NCBI RefSeq assembly: GCF_018390635.1
Contig: NZ_JAHBGE010000012.1
Coordinates: 1-34,479 of the forward strand
Reading direction: 5' to 3'
DNA from: Ancylobacter lacus
GTDB taxonomy: Bacteria; Pseudomonadota; Alphaproteobacteria; Rhizobiales; Xanthobacteraceae
Length of the DNA: 34,479 nucleotides
Below the pieces are notes generated by a model. The model saw only the letters and a list, made by a program, of their open reading frames with translations. It was not told the DNA's origin and did no database searches. The position numbers and the translations under genes are program-made. Each line of letters opens with the position of its first letter. The stretch's first letter is position 1. Positions 11,719-18,856 of this stretch are shown one piece after another.

Positions 11719-12192
11719 ATGGAAAAGGTTCCGATGACCGTCTCCGGGCACGCAGCGCTCGAGGCGGAACTGAAGCAGCGTCAGCAGATCGAGCGCCCGC
11801 GCATCATCAACGCGATTTCGGAAGCGCGCGCCCATGGCGACCTTTCCGAAAACGCGGAATATCACGCGGCCAAGGAGCAGCAGGCGCTGAACGAAGGCCG
11901 CATCGCCGAGCTCGAGGACAAGCTCTCCCGCGCCGATATCATCGACATCACCAAGATGTCAGGGGACGTGGTGAAGTTCGGCGCCACCGTGACGCTGGTG
12001 GACGAGGATACCGAGGAAGAGCGGCGCTGGCAGATCGTCGGCGACATGGAAGCCGATGCCAAGGCCGGCCGCATCTCCATTTCCTCGCCGATGGCCCGTG
12101 CCCTGATCGGCAAGAAACAGGGCACCTCGGTCGAGGTGGTGACGCCCAAGGGCGCCCGCTCCTATGAGATCACGGACGTCCGCTTCGGCTGA
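11719..12192 (+). CDS. greA: Transcription elongation factor GreA
   Basis: GreA binds the secondary channel of RNA polymerase and stimulates cleavage of backtracked RNA. The 157 residues show the N-terminal coiled coil, whose acidic tip ([17 protein letters not shown], about 40-56) carries the Asp and Glu needed for catalysis, and the C-terminal FKBP-like domain with the family's [22 protein letters not shown]. The length is normal. The start at 11719 has a strong GGGAGG site that lies within an inverted repeat. The 133-bp gap after carB contains a long hairpin, so greA probably has its own leader or promoter. Confidence 0.97.
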   Translation: MEKVPMTVSGHAALEAELKQRQQIERPRIINAISEARAHGDLSENAEYHAAKEQQALNEGRIAELEDKLSRADIIDITKMSGDVVKFGATVTLVDEDTEEERRWQIVGDMEADAKAGRISISSPMARALIGKKQGTSVEVVTPKGARSYEITDVRFG

Positions 12193-12248
12193 TCGCAGAG
12201 CCCGTCCGGCGTGGTGCCGGCTTTCGGCGCCTTCCAGCGGAGGACGCC

Positions 12249-13379
12249 ATGCCTGACAGCAAGCCCATGAACCCGGATGCCGGCGCCCCCTCCTTCGAGG
12301 CGGCGCCGGCCCGGAACCCGTCGCGGCCGGACATGGCGGCGGTCGAGGTCATCGCGCCCAATTTCAAGAAACGTCTCTCCGGCGTCACCGCGACGCTGGA
12401 GCGCGTGGTGCCGGCGCAGGCCCGTCAGGTCGGCATCGTCGCCCTCGGGCCCGGCCTCGCCGGCGACGTGCCCCGCATCGGCTGGGGCGACCTGCTGCGG
12501 CTGTGGCGCCGGCCAGCCAGCGGCCGGCCGCGCATCTGGCACGCCCGCCGCAACGTCGAGATGCTCCCCGGCGTGTTGTTGCGCGATGTGCTGCGCATGC
12601 CGCTGAAGCTGGTCTTCACCTCCGCCTCGCAGCGCCGCCACACCCGCTGGACCCGCTTCCTCATCGGGCGGATGGACGCGGTGATCGCCACCTCGGCGGC
12701 GACGGCGGGCTATCTGGAACGGCCTTCCACCATCGTCCATCACGGCATCGACACCGAACGCTTCCGCCCTGCGGCGGACCGCGCGGCGGCACGCGCCGCG
12801 CTCGGGCTGCCAAATCTGAGGCTCGTCGGCTGCTTTGGCCGCATTCGCCGGCAGAAGGGCACGGACCTCTTCGTCGACGCGCTGATCGACGTTCTGCCGG
12901 CACGGCCGGACTGGGGCGGCGTTGTTCTGGGCCGCGCCACCGGCCCGCATGAGGAGTTCCTCGCCGGCCTCAAGGCCAGGGTTGCCGCAGCGGGGCTCGC
13001 CGACCGCATCCTGTTTCCGGGAGAGGTGCCGACGCGCGCGGTCGCCGACTGGTACCCCCCGCTTGACCTCTATGTCGCGCCGCAGCGCTGGGAAGGATTC
13101 GGCGTCACCCCTCTGGAGGCCATGGCCTGCGGCGTGCCGGTGGTGGCCACACTGGTGGGCGCCTTTCCCGAACTGATTTCGGAAGGTCGCACCGGCGCGC
13201 TGGTGCCGCCGGACAACGGCATCGCCATGGCGGCGGCGATCGCGGCCTTCATGGACGCAGGCGAGGAAACGCGGGCACAGATGCGCGAGGACGCCCGTGC
13301 GCAGGCGCTGGCCGAGCATTCCATCGAGGAAGAGGCCCGGCGCCTCAACGCGGTCTACGAGGCAATCTGGGCGGCCTGA
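12249..13379 (+). CDS. lpcC: Lipopolysaccharide core mannosyltransferase, LpcC-like (GT4)
   Basis: This 376-residue enzyme resembles Rhizobium LpcC, which adds mannose to the LPS inner core at the cytoplasmic face of the inner membrane. Shared features are VEVIAPNFKKRLSGVTATL (32-50), IWHARRNVEML, FTSASQRRHTRWTRFLI and CFGRIRRQKGTDLFVDA, plus the GT4 nucleotide-sugar motif EGFGVTPLEAMACGVPVV with E282 and E290. The N-terminus has an extra ~29 low-complexity residues before the family start. The GGAGG before 12249 supports this start, though an ATG at 12333 is possible. The gene begins 56 bp after greA and its end overlaps the convergent ELM1-like gene by 25 bp. The sugar specificity is inferred from the family. 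Confidence 0.85.
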   Translation: MPDSKPMNPDAGAPSFEAAPARNPSRPDMAAVEVIAPNFKKRLSGVTATLERVVPAQARQVGIVALGPGLAGDVPRIGWGDLLRLWRRPASGRPRIWHARRNVEMLPGVLLRDVLRMPLKLVFTSASQRRHTRWTRFLIGRMDAVIATSAATAGYLERPSTIVHHGIDTERFRPAADRAAARAALGLPNLRLVGCFGRIRRQKGTDLFVDALIDVLPARPDWGGVVLGRATGPHEEFLAGLKARVAAAGLADRILFPGEVPTRAVADWYPPLDLYVAPQRWEGFGVTPLEAMACGVPVVATLVGAFPELISEGRTGALVPPDNGIAMAAAIAAFMDAGEETRAQMREDARAQALAEHSIEEEARRLNAVYEAIWAA

Positions 13380-14392
13380 GCGGGCGGCACGAGGCCGAGG
13401 ATCGGCGCCACCGCCCGCGCGATCGCGTCGCGCGCATCGGTGGTCGGCGGGACGAGGCGGAGGAGTGTTTGCGCGAACTGTTCCGCCGTGACAGTGCCCA
13501 GCGGCAGGATGCCGAGGTTCGGGCCCGCCGCCATCGCCGCAATCGCCTCGTTGGCGTAGCCGTCATGCACCACGGCTGAACGCAGGCCGATCACCGGCCG
13601 CTTCGCGGTCAGGCCCTCCGCCAGCATGCTCATGGAATCCTCGGTCACCACGATAGCGTCGGCGCGGTAGAGATTTCCGGCGGAGCCGGAGCCGGCGCGG
13701 CGGAAATCGATGAACTCCGCGAGTTTGCCGGCGGCATCCAGCGCCGCGAACATGTCGCCGACGTCGTCCGGCGTCCGGCGGGAGGTGCTGACGCGCCAGC
13801 GCACGCCGTAGCGATCGGCAACCTCGCCGACGAGGCGCACCAGCGAGGCCCATTCATTCGCCGGGAACTCCTTGCGATAGGCGGTGCCGCCGATGAGCAG
13901 CGCCAGCTCCGCTCCGCGCAGGTCCTCCGGCGCGGCGAGACGGCGCGGCGGCGGCAGCAGGTCCGGGTTCACGGTATTGGGGATCAGCGCATAGGCCGAA
14001 CGCGGGTTGCCGGCCGAACGGGGCGAGGCCACGATCTGCAGGTCGACCTCGCGGGTGTCGTAGCCGCCGATCTGGCCGGAATAGAGGAACGGCACCCCGA
14101 ACACGCGCTTCAGCAGGATTCCGGCGGAAATGGTCGGCCGCCCCGAACCGACCAGCGCATCCGGCCGCTCCAGCGCGGCAACGTCGATCCGGTACATCGC
14201 CTTCAGCCAGTAGGCGGGGTCGCGAGCATAGCGGCGCATGATGATCTTGCGGATGTCGTCATGGGCGAACCAGCTCGGGCGGATGTCGATCCGGCGAATG
14301 TCGACCGGCGTCATGCGGCCGATGGCGAGCGCAACGCCCTCGGCCTGATGGAAATGGCCCGGCTTCTTGTCGCGCAGCACCAGCAGTTTCAT
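13355..14392 (-). CDS. ELM1-like protein (mitochondrial fission ELM1 family)
   Basis: This 345-residue protein belongs to the family named after plant ELM1, which is widespread in alphaproteobacteria and looks like a glycosyltransferase of the GT-B fold. Typical parts are the start LLVLRDKKPGHFHQAEGVA, the middle SGRPTISAGILLKRVFG and GGTAYRKEF, and the C-terminal VVTEDSMSMLAEGLTAKRPVIGL, which resembles a nucleotide-sugar-binding segment. The bacterial role is not known. Being the third gene after an Lrp-type regulator and a GT8 enzyme, with translational coupling (TGATG overlap), suggests envelope polysaccharide work. That is inference. The 3' end overlaps lpcC. Confidence 0.85.
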   Translation of the reverse strand: MKLLVLRDKKPGHFHQAEGVALAIGRMTPVDIRRIDIRPSWFAHDDIRKIIMRRYARDPAYWLKAMYRIDVAALERPDALVGSGRPTISAGILLKRVFGVPFLYSGQIGGYDTREVDLQIVASPRSAGNPRSAYALIPNTVNPDLLPPPRRLAAPEDLRGAELALLIGGTAYRKEFPANEWASLVRLVGEVADRYGVRWRVSTSRRTPDDVGDMFAALDAAGKLAEFIDFRRAGSGSAGNLYRADAIVVTEDSMSMLAEGLTAKRPVIGLRSAVVHDGYANEAIAAMAAGPNLGILPLGTVTAEQFAQTLLRLVPPTTDARDAIARAVAPILGLVPPAQAAQIAS

Positions 14393-15279
14393 CACGCCAC
14401 CCGGGGCCTTCGCAGCCGCGCGAGGCGGCGCTTCATGTCGTTCAGCTTCTTGGCGATCTTGCGCGACAGCCAGCTCCGCAGCGGCCGGCCGGCATAAGGT
14501 GTCGCCCGGCGATGACGCAGGAAGACGTCGCGGGCGGGATGGCCGCAATCGGCGAAATTCGGCTTTTCCTGCCCGATGAAGTGGATGATCCGCGCCGCCT
14601 TCCACACCTCCGGCGGATCGGGATAACGCCCGCCGACCTTGGGGCGGTGACGGTTCCAGGTGTCGTCGAGCCGCGCCCAGTCGCCCGCCAGCGCGCCGTT
14701 CAGCGCGTCCTGATCCATCATCGGCAGGTCCGGTCGCGCGGCGACGAAGGCGAAGGCGCGCTCGGCCACCCGCGCCGCCCGCCACGCGGCGAGGTCGATC
14801 AGCAGCACGCCGCTGTTGAAGTAGATCGTGCTGTCGGGAAGGCCGATCTTGCGGTTGCGCGCGATCCGCCGCTCCGGCGTCGCCGCGTCCTCCACCGCCC
14901 CGACCGCACGACCGCCGAGGTCGAGCGTCTCCAGCGGGGCGAGGGAGCCGTTCACCACCGTGTCGCAATCGACATAGAGCAGCCGTCCGGTGGCTTCCGG
15001 CAGCTTCGCCGGCATCAGCACCCGGGCATAGGCGGTGCGGGAGAGATGGCGGCTCACCGGAAGGCGGGTGAAGCGCTCGATCTCGTCGGCGGCGAGATCG
15101 ACGAAGCACAGATCCCCGCGCGGCCAGCTCTCCGCCATGCGGGCTTTGTCCGCGGCCGCGACATTGTCGCAGAAGACATAGACCGCCTCCACCTCCGGCC
15201 CGGCATGGACCGCGAGGGAGGCCAGCAGCACCGCCGTCAGCTCGACATAGGCGGGATCGGTGGCGGTCGCGACGATCAT
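14392..15279 (-). CDS. Glycosyltransferase family 8 (LPS galactosyl/glucosyltransferase type)
   Basis: This 295-residue enzyme has the GT8 hallmarks: an N-terminal nucleotide-binding part, the metal-binding DCD at 104-106 (LLYVDCDTVVNGSL), FNSGVLLIDLAAWR (154-167), DQDALN (189-194), and the late His-Gly-Lys signature HFIGQEKPNF (233-242). Bacterial relatives add galactose or glucose to LPS core using UDP-sugars. The C-terminal 30 residues are strongly basic, as in peripheral membrane glycosyltransferases. It overlaps the regulator gene by 4 bp (ATGA) and the ELM1-like gene by 1 bp, so the three are very likely one operon. Donor and acceptor cannot be told from sequence. Confidence 0.9.
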   Translation of the reverse strand: MIVATATDPAYVELTAVLLASLAVHAGPEVEAVYVFCDNVAAADKARMAESWPRGDLCFVDLAADEIERFTRLPVSRHLSRTAYARVLMPAKLPEATGRLLYVDCDTVVNGSLAPLETLDLGGRAVGAVEDAATPERRIARNRKIGLPDSTIYFNSGVLLIDLAAWRAARVAERAFAFVAARPDLPMMDQDALNGALAGDWARLDDTWNRHRPKVGGRYPDPPEVWKAARIIHFIGQEKPNFADCGHPARDVFLRHRRATPYAGRPLRSWLSRKIAKKLNDMKRRLARLRRPRVA

Positions 15280-15752
15280 GTCGCCGGAAGCTCCATGGGT
15301 ACCACCGCCGCATCCTTGGCCTGGCGGAGGGTGAGCGCGGTCTTGACGTTGCGCACATTCGGCGCGCCGGTGAGTTCCAGCACGAAGTTCTGGAAGCTGC
15401 GCAGATCGGGCGCGACGCAGAGCAGGATGAAATCCGTTTCGCCGGAGAGCATCCAGCAGGCGCGGACCAGCGGCCAGCGCTCCACCTGCTCGGCGAAGGC
15501 GGAGAGGTCGGCCTCCGCCTGGCTGACCAGATGCACCATGGCGAACGCCATGAGGTCGAAGCCGAGCTTCTTCTCGTCGAGCAGGACGCGGTAGCCCTTG
15601 ATGAGCCCCTCCTCCTCCAGCGCCCGCACGCGGCGCAGGCACGGCGGCGCCGAGATTCCCACCCGCCGCGACAGCTCGACATTGGTGATGCGACCGTCGT
15701 TCTGCAGCTCGCGCAGGATGTTCCAGTCGATATCGTCGATCCGGCGTGGCAC
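15276..15752 (-). CDS. Lrp/AsnC-family transcriptional regulator
   Basis: This 158-residue regulator has an N-terminal winged helix-turn-helix (IDDIDWNILRELQNDGRITNVELSRRVGIS, with recognition part PPCLRRVRALEEEGLI) and a C-terminal RAM ligand-binding domain (about 70-150). The GTG at 15752 gives the exact family start (PRRIDDID) and has a GGGAGA site. A longer frame to 15875 adds unrelated residues. Unlike most Lrp genes it is the first gene of an operon with a GT8 enzyme and an ELM1-like protein, with a 4-bp overlap, so it may control envelope sugars, or the coupling may be accidental. The effector is unknown. It is divergent from trxB. Confidence 0.93.
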   Translation of the reverse strand: MPRRIDDIDWNILRELQNDGRITNVELSRRVGISAPPCLRRVRALEEEGLIKGYRVLLDEKKLGFDLMAFAMVHLVSQAEADLSAFAEQVERWPLVRACWMLSGETDFILLCVAPDLRSFQNFVLELTGAPNVRNVKTALTLRQAKDAAVVPMELPAT

Positions 15753-15799
15753 GAGGCTCTCCCTTGGGCGCCCTCCGAAGAAGCGGCGGCAGCGGGCGC

Positions 15800-15827
15800 A
15801 CCATACTGGACGGCCGCCGCAGCGCAA
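15800..15827 (-). promoter_or_regulatory. Likely promoter of the Lrp-GT8-ELM1 operon
   Basis: On the minus strand, TTGCGC (827-822 of 15,000s) and TATGGT (15805-15800) lie 16 bp apart and would start transcription about 40 bp before the GTG codon. Confidence 0.4.
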
Positions 15828-15898
15828 TAATGTTTCCCGTGGAGGCCGCGGTGCGATGCCTCCTCCTATGGACAACTTTCGGATAAGGGCTGCGCCGC

Positions 15899-15927
15899 TT
15901 GCGGAGGTCGCCTCGTGCTCCTACATT
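15899..15927 (+). promoter_or_regulatory. Likely promoter of trxB
   Basis: TTGCGG (15899-15904) and TACATT (15922-15927) are separated by 17 bp. The start would be near 15934, giving a leader of about 90 bases before the trxB ATG. Confidence 0.45.
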
Positions 15928-16022
15928 TTCGCATGGCTGAAGCCGCCTTGATGGCGCCTTGCAGGAAGTGAAGTGTAGCGCCCGACCCCAGCCGTGTTCG
16001 GCGCAGACCCAAGAGCCACCCG

Positions 16023-16997
16023 ATGAGCAGCCCCAGCGTCCCCACCCATGTGAAGGTCCTCATCATCGGCTCGGGCCCGGCCGGGTACACCGCGGCGATC
16101 TATGCCGCCCGGGCGATGCTGGAGCCGGTGCTGATCCAGGGCATCCAGCCCGGCGGGCAGCTCACCATCACCACGGACGTCGAGAACTACCCCGGCTTCG
16201 CCGACCCCATCCAGGGCCCGTGGCTGATGGAGCAGATGCAGGCCCAGGCCGAGCACATGGGCACGCGGATCGTCACCGACATCGTGACCAAGGCCGACCT
16301 GTCGCGGCGGCCCTTCCGGCTGGAGACCGACTCCGGGGCGGTGTGGCTGGCGGAGACGCTGATTCTCGCCACCGGCGCTCAGGCCCGCTGGCTGGAGCTG
16401 CCCTCCGAGCAGGCTTATCGCGGCTTCGGTGTCTCGGCCTGCGCGACCTGCGACGGCTTCTTCTACCGCGGAAAGCAGGTGCTGGTGGTCGGCGGCGGCA
16501 ACACCGCGGTGGAAGAGGCGCTGTTCCTGACCAATTTCGCCTCCAAGGTCACGCTGGTGCACCGGCGCGACCATCTGCGGGCCGAGCGGATCCTGCAGGA
16601 GCGGCTGTTCAGCCACCCCAAGGTGGAGGTGGTGTGGAACGCGGCGCTGCATGAGATCGTTGGCGAGAACGAGCCGCCCAAGGTGAAGGGCGTGGTGCTG
16701 AAGAACGTCGAGACCGGGGCGCTGAGCCAGCGCGACGTCGACGGCGTCTTCATCGCCATCGGCCACGCTCCCGCGACGGAGCTTGTGCATGGTCAGCTTC
16801 AGCTCAAGCCGAGCGGTTACGTCTGGACCGCACCGCACTCCACCGCCACCTCGGTGGAGGGCGTGTTCGCGGCGGGCGATGTCGCCGACGACATCTACCG
16901 CCAGGCCATCACCGCCGCGGGAATGGGCTGCATGGCGGCGCTGGAGGCGGAACGCTTCCTCGCCGCGCGCGAACCTCTTGCCCAGGCCGCCGAATAG
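16023..16997 (+). CDS. trxB: Thioredoxin-disulfide reductase TrxB
   Basis: TrxB is the cytoplasmic flavoenzyme that reduces thioredoxin with NADPH. The 324 residues contain the FAD-binding GSGPAGYTAAIYAAR (16-30), the redox-active CATC (C140 and C143), the NADPH-binding GGGNTAVEEA (157-166) followed by VHRRD, and the second FAD motif FAAGDVADD near the end. The length is typical. The start follows a weak site, but the N-terminal sequence fits the family. The LysR gene follows after only 16 bp, so the two are probably co-transcribed, an arrangement common in Rhizobiales. Confidence 0.97.
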   Translation: MSSPSVPTHVKVLIIGSGPAGYTAAIYAARAMLEPVLIQGIQPGGQLTITTDVENYPGFADPIQGPWLMEQMQAQAEHMGTRIVTDIVTKADLSRRPFRLETDSGAVWLAETLILATGAQARWLELPSEQAYRGFGVSACATCDGFFYRGKQVLVVGGGNTAVEEALFLTNFASKVTLVHRRDHLRAERILQERLFSHPKVEVVWNAALHEIVGENEPPKVKGVVLKNVETGALSQRDVDGVFIAIGHAPATELVHGQLQLKPSGYVWTAPHSTATSVEGVFAAGDVADDIYRQAITAAGMGCMAALEAERFLAAREPLAQAAE

Positions 16998-17013
16998 CAA
17001 ACGCGAGGAACAC

Positions 17014-17937
17014 ATGGATTCGCCGAGGTCCCGCGCAGGCGGCATGGACTGGGACAAGCTGAAGGTCTTCCATGTGGCGGCCGAGGCGGGGTCCTTCACC
17101 CATGCCGGCGAGGCTCTGGGGCTCTCGCAATCGGCGGTGAGCCGGCAAGTATCTGCGCTGGAACAGGAACTTAACATTCCCCTGTTCCACCGCCATGCCC
17201 GCGGGCTGATCCTGACCGAACAGGGCGACCTGCTGTACCGCACCGCCCACGAAGTGTTCATGAAGCTGGAGGCGGCGCGGGCGAAGCTGACCGACAGCCG
17301 CGAAAAGCCCAACGGCGAATTGCGCGTCACCACCACCATGGGCCTCGGAACCCATTGGCTCACCGCGCGAATCGGCGAATTCCTCGAGCTTTACCCCGAC
17401 ATCCGCATCACGCTGATTCTCACGGACGAGGAGCTGGACCTCGCCATGCGGGAGGCGGACGTCGCCATCCGCCTGCGCCAGCCGGTGCAGCCGGACCTGA
17501 TCCAGCGCAAGCTCTTCACCGTGCATTTCCACGCCTTCGCCTCGGCGGAATATCTGAAGCGCAACGGCCACCCGCGCACGCTGGACGAGCTGGAAAAGCA
17601 CCGGATCATCCTGCTCGGCGGCCCGATTCCCTCCTATTTCCAGGCCCTTAACTGGCTTGAGCGGGCCGGGCTGGAAGACACCCAGGGCGCCCGTGTGCCG
17701 GCTCTTTCCGTCAACAATGTGCTCGGCCTCAAGCGCGCGGTGGAGCGCGGCGTCGGCATCGGCATCGTGCCGGATTACCTGCTGGAGGATTCCGCCACGC
17801 TGGTTCAGCTCTTCCCCGAGCGGCCGACACCGACGCTGGAAGCCTATTTCGTCTACCCTCAGGAAATGCGCTCGGTGGCGCGAATCCAGGTGTTCCGCGA
17901 CTTCCTCGTGGCCAAGGCGCAGCGCTGGAATTTCTGA
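17014..17937 (+). CDS. LysR-family transcriptional regulator
   Basis: This 307-residue regulator has an N-terminal winged helix-turn-helix (about 11-70: WDKLKVFHVAAEAGSFTHAGEALGLSQSAVSRQVSALE) and a C-terminal substrate-binding-like domain (about 97-300) that normally senses a small effector. It follows trxB by 16 bp with a good GAGGAA site at the ATG at 17014. The internal ATG at 17044 is a possible alternative start. Unlike many LysR genes it is not divergent from a target gene, so its targets cannot be read from context. A link to redox control is only suggested by its partner. It converges with the DUF2380-like gene, with 18 bp between the stops. Confidence 0.93.
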   Translation: MDSPRSRAGGMDWDKLKVFHVAAEAGSFTHAGEALGLSQSAVSRQVSALEQELNIPLFHRHARGLILTEQGDLLYRTAHEVFMKLEAARAKLTDSREKPNGELRVTTTMGLGTHWLTARIGEFLELYPDIRITLILTDEELDLAMREADVAIRLRQPVQPDLIQRKLFTVHFHAFASAEYLKRNGHPRTLDELEKHRIILLGGPIPSYFQALNWLERAGLEDTQGARVPALSVNNVLGLKRAVERGVGIGIVPDYLLEDSATLVQLFPERPTPTLEAYFVYPQEMRSVARIQVFRDFLVAKAQRWNF

Positions 17938-17955
17938 AATATCAATGGATTGCGG

Positions 17956-18459
17956 CTATTTCGCCGGCTCGATCGCGGCCACGATCTCGCGCGCGACATA
18001 GTCCCCGGCGCGGCGCCAGCCCTCGTCCGTGTCACCACGGAAGGTGAGCCAGCGCTCGGCGACCAGCCGGCCGGTAGCCACGTCGAGCACGCCGACCCGC
18101 AGCGACAGCACCAGCGTGCTCATTTTATGGACACCGGCGACCAGCACCAGCGCCGCCCCCTCCTCCCGTGCCCGCTCACGCAGCGCGGCGACGCCGGGCG
18201 CATCGACCGCGCAGGTCGATTGGCCGCAGGTCAGCGCCAGCACATGAAGGTCGCCCTGCGTGCCGATGTCCCGCCGCAGCGCCGCGGCGAAGTCCTGCAG
18301 GCGGGCACGGTGAGGCGCGGTCTGGTCGGCGGCCTCCCCCGACGAATCGGAAAAACCGAGGTCCGCTATGGCGATAGACGTTGTCGCGGCCCGCGCGGGG
18401 GCGGCGGCGAGAGCGAGGGTGACAAGCGCGGCGCCTGCCGCAGCCCAGGGGTGCATCAT
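17956..18459 (-). CDS. Exported DUF2380/DUF3280-like protein
   Basis: This 167-residue protein has a signal peptide (about 1-24, ending APARA-A) and then a domain resembling the DUF2380/DUF3280 families. Matching parts are IAIADLGFSDSSGEAADQ (29-46), the central ARLQDFAAALRRDI, and the C-terminal GVLDVATGRLVAERWLTFRGDTDEGWRRAGDYV, where the family has a conserved RGNTDESW-type stretch. Two cysteines (CGQSTC) may form a disulfide in the periplasm. GGAGG lies 9 bp before the start at 18459, and the next codon is also ATG. The function of these families is unknown. It is a single gene facing the LysR gene. Confidence 0.75.
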   Translation of the reverse strand: MMHPWAAAGAALVTLALAAAPARAATTSIAIADLGFSDSSGEAADQTAPHRARLQDFAAALRRDIGTQGDLHVLALTCGQSTCAVDAPGVAALRERAREEGAALVLVAGVHKMSTLVLSLRVGVLDVATGRLVAERWLTFRGDTDEGWRRAGDYVAREIVAAIEPAK

Positions 18460-18595
18460 GGTGGCGTTCCTCCGTGGTCCTCTCCCGGGCCCTGAGGAGA
18501 AGGCTACGCCGCCGGGGCGGGGTCTGCAACGGAACGTTGCACTACCTCACGAAGCATCATGCTACGGCACAACACCGGGACTCGACGGAAACGCA

Positions 18596-18612
18596 TGCCT
18601 GCCATGCAGGCA
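18596..18612. repeat. Inverted repeat just upstream of the small RNA promoter
   Basis: TGCCTG and CAGGCA flank a 5-base centre, ending 8 bp before the -35 element at 18620. The position suits an activator or repressor site. The regulator is unknown. Confidence 0.3.
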
Positions 18613-18619
18613 CACTGCG

Positions 18620-18648
18620 TTGCACTCTGCCCGGACGCTAGGCATATA
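18620..18648 (+). promoter_or_regulatory. Sigma-70 promoter of the candidate small RNA
   Basis: TTGCAC (18620-18625) and CATATA (18643-18648) are separated by exactly 17 bp. The predicted start, near 18655, coincides with the first base pairs of the downstream hairpin series. No protein gene lies downstream on this strand before the terminator. Confidence 0.55.
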
Positions 18649-18654
18649 GGACGT

Positions 18655-18749
18655 GAGCTGCAGCGACTGCTTCAGCTGTTCCCCTCTGGAAGGTTGCCGC
18701 CTCGCGCGGCAAAACTTTAGCCGGGCCCCGCAAGGAGGCCCGGTTTTTT
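18655..18749 (+). ncRNA. Candidate ~95-nt small RNA
   Basis: In a 397-bp gap without protein genes, the plus strand has a promoter, then a chain of hairpins: AGCTG/CAGCT (18656-18660 with 18673-18677), TTCC/GGAA around CCTCT, and TTGCCGC/GCGGCAA around CTCGC, ending in a terminator with six Ts. Between hairpins lies a C-rich single-stranded stretch (CCCCTCT), the kind of sequence small RNAs use to pair with ribosome binding sites. No open reading frame with a ribosome site fits. I do not recognise a known family (not 6S, SRP, tmRNA or RNase P). Existence is inference from signals in the correct order and spacing. The rest of the gap (18460-18595 and 18750-18856) shows only a GC-rich stretch and a 21-bp direct repeat. 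Confidence 0.6.
18721..18749 (+). terminator. Intrinsic terminator of the candidate small RNA
   Basis: Stem CCGGGCC/GGCCCGG with a 9-base loop, followed by six Ts (18744-18749). The reverse strand lacks a comparable T-run, so the direction is plus. Confidence 0.85.
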
Positions 18750-18811
18750 CTTGCCGTGCGGGCCGGAAAACGCCGTCCCGCGCCGTGGCGGGTCGGTGCG
18801 GTGAGGTGGAC

Positions 18812-18848
18812 GATGTGTCCATTCACGCGGATGATGTGTCCATTCACG
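18812..18848. repeat. Two 16-bp direct repeats with 21-bp period
   Basis: GATGTGTCCATTCACG occurs identically at 18812-18827 and 18833-18848, two helical turns apart, just behind the stop codon of the Kef-type gene. It may be a pair of protein-binding sites or a small duplication. Confidence 0.7.
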
Positions 18849-18856
18849 GCCGCCGG

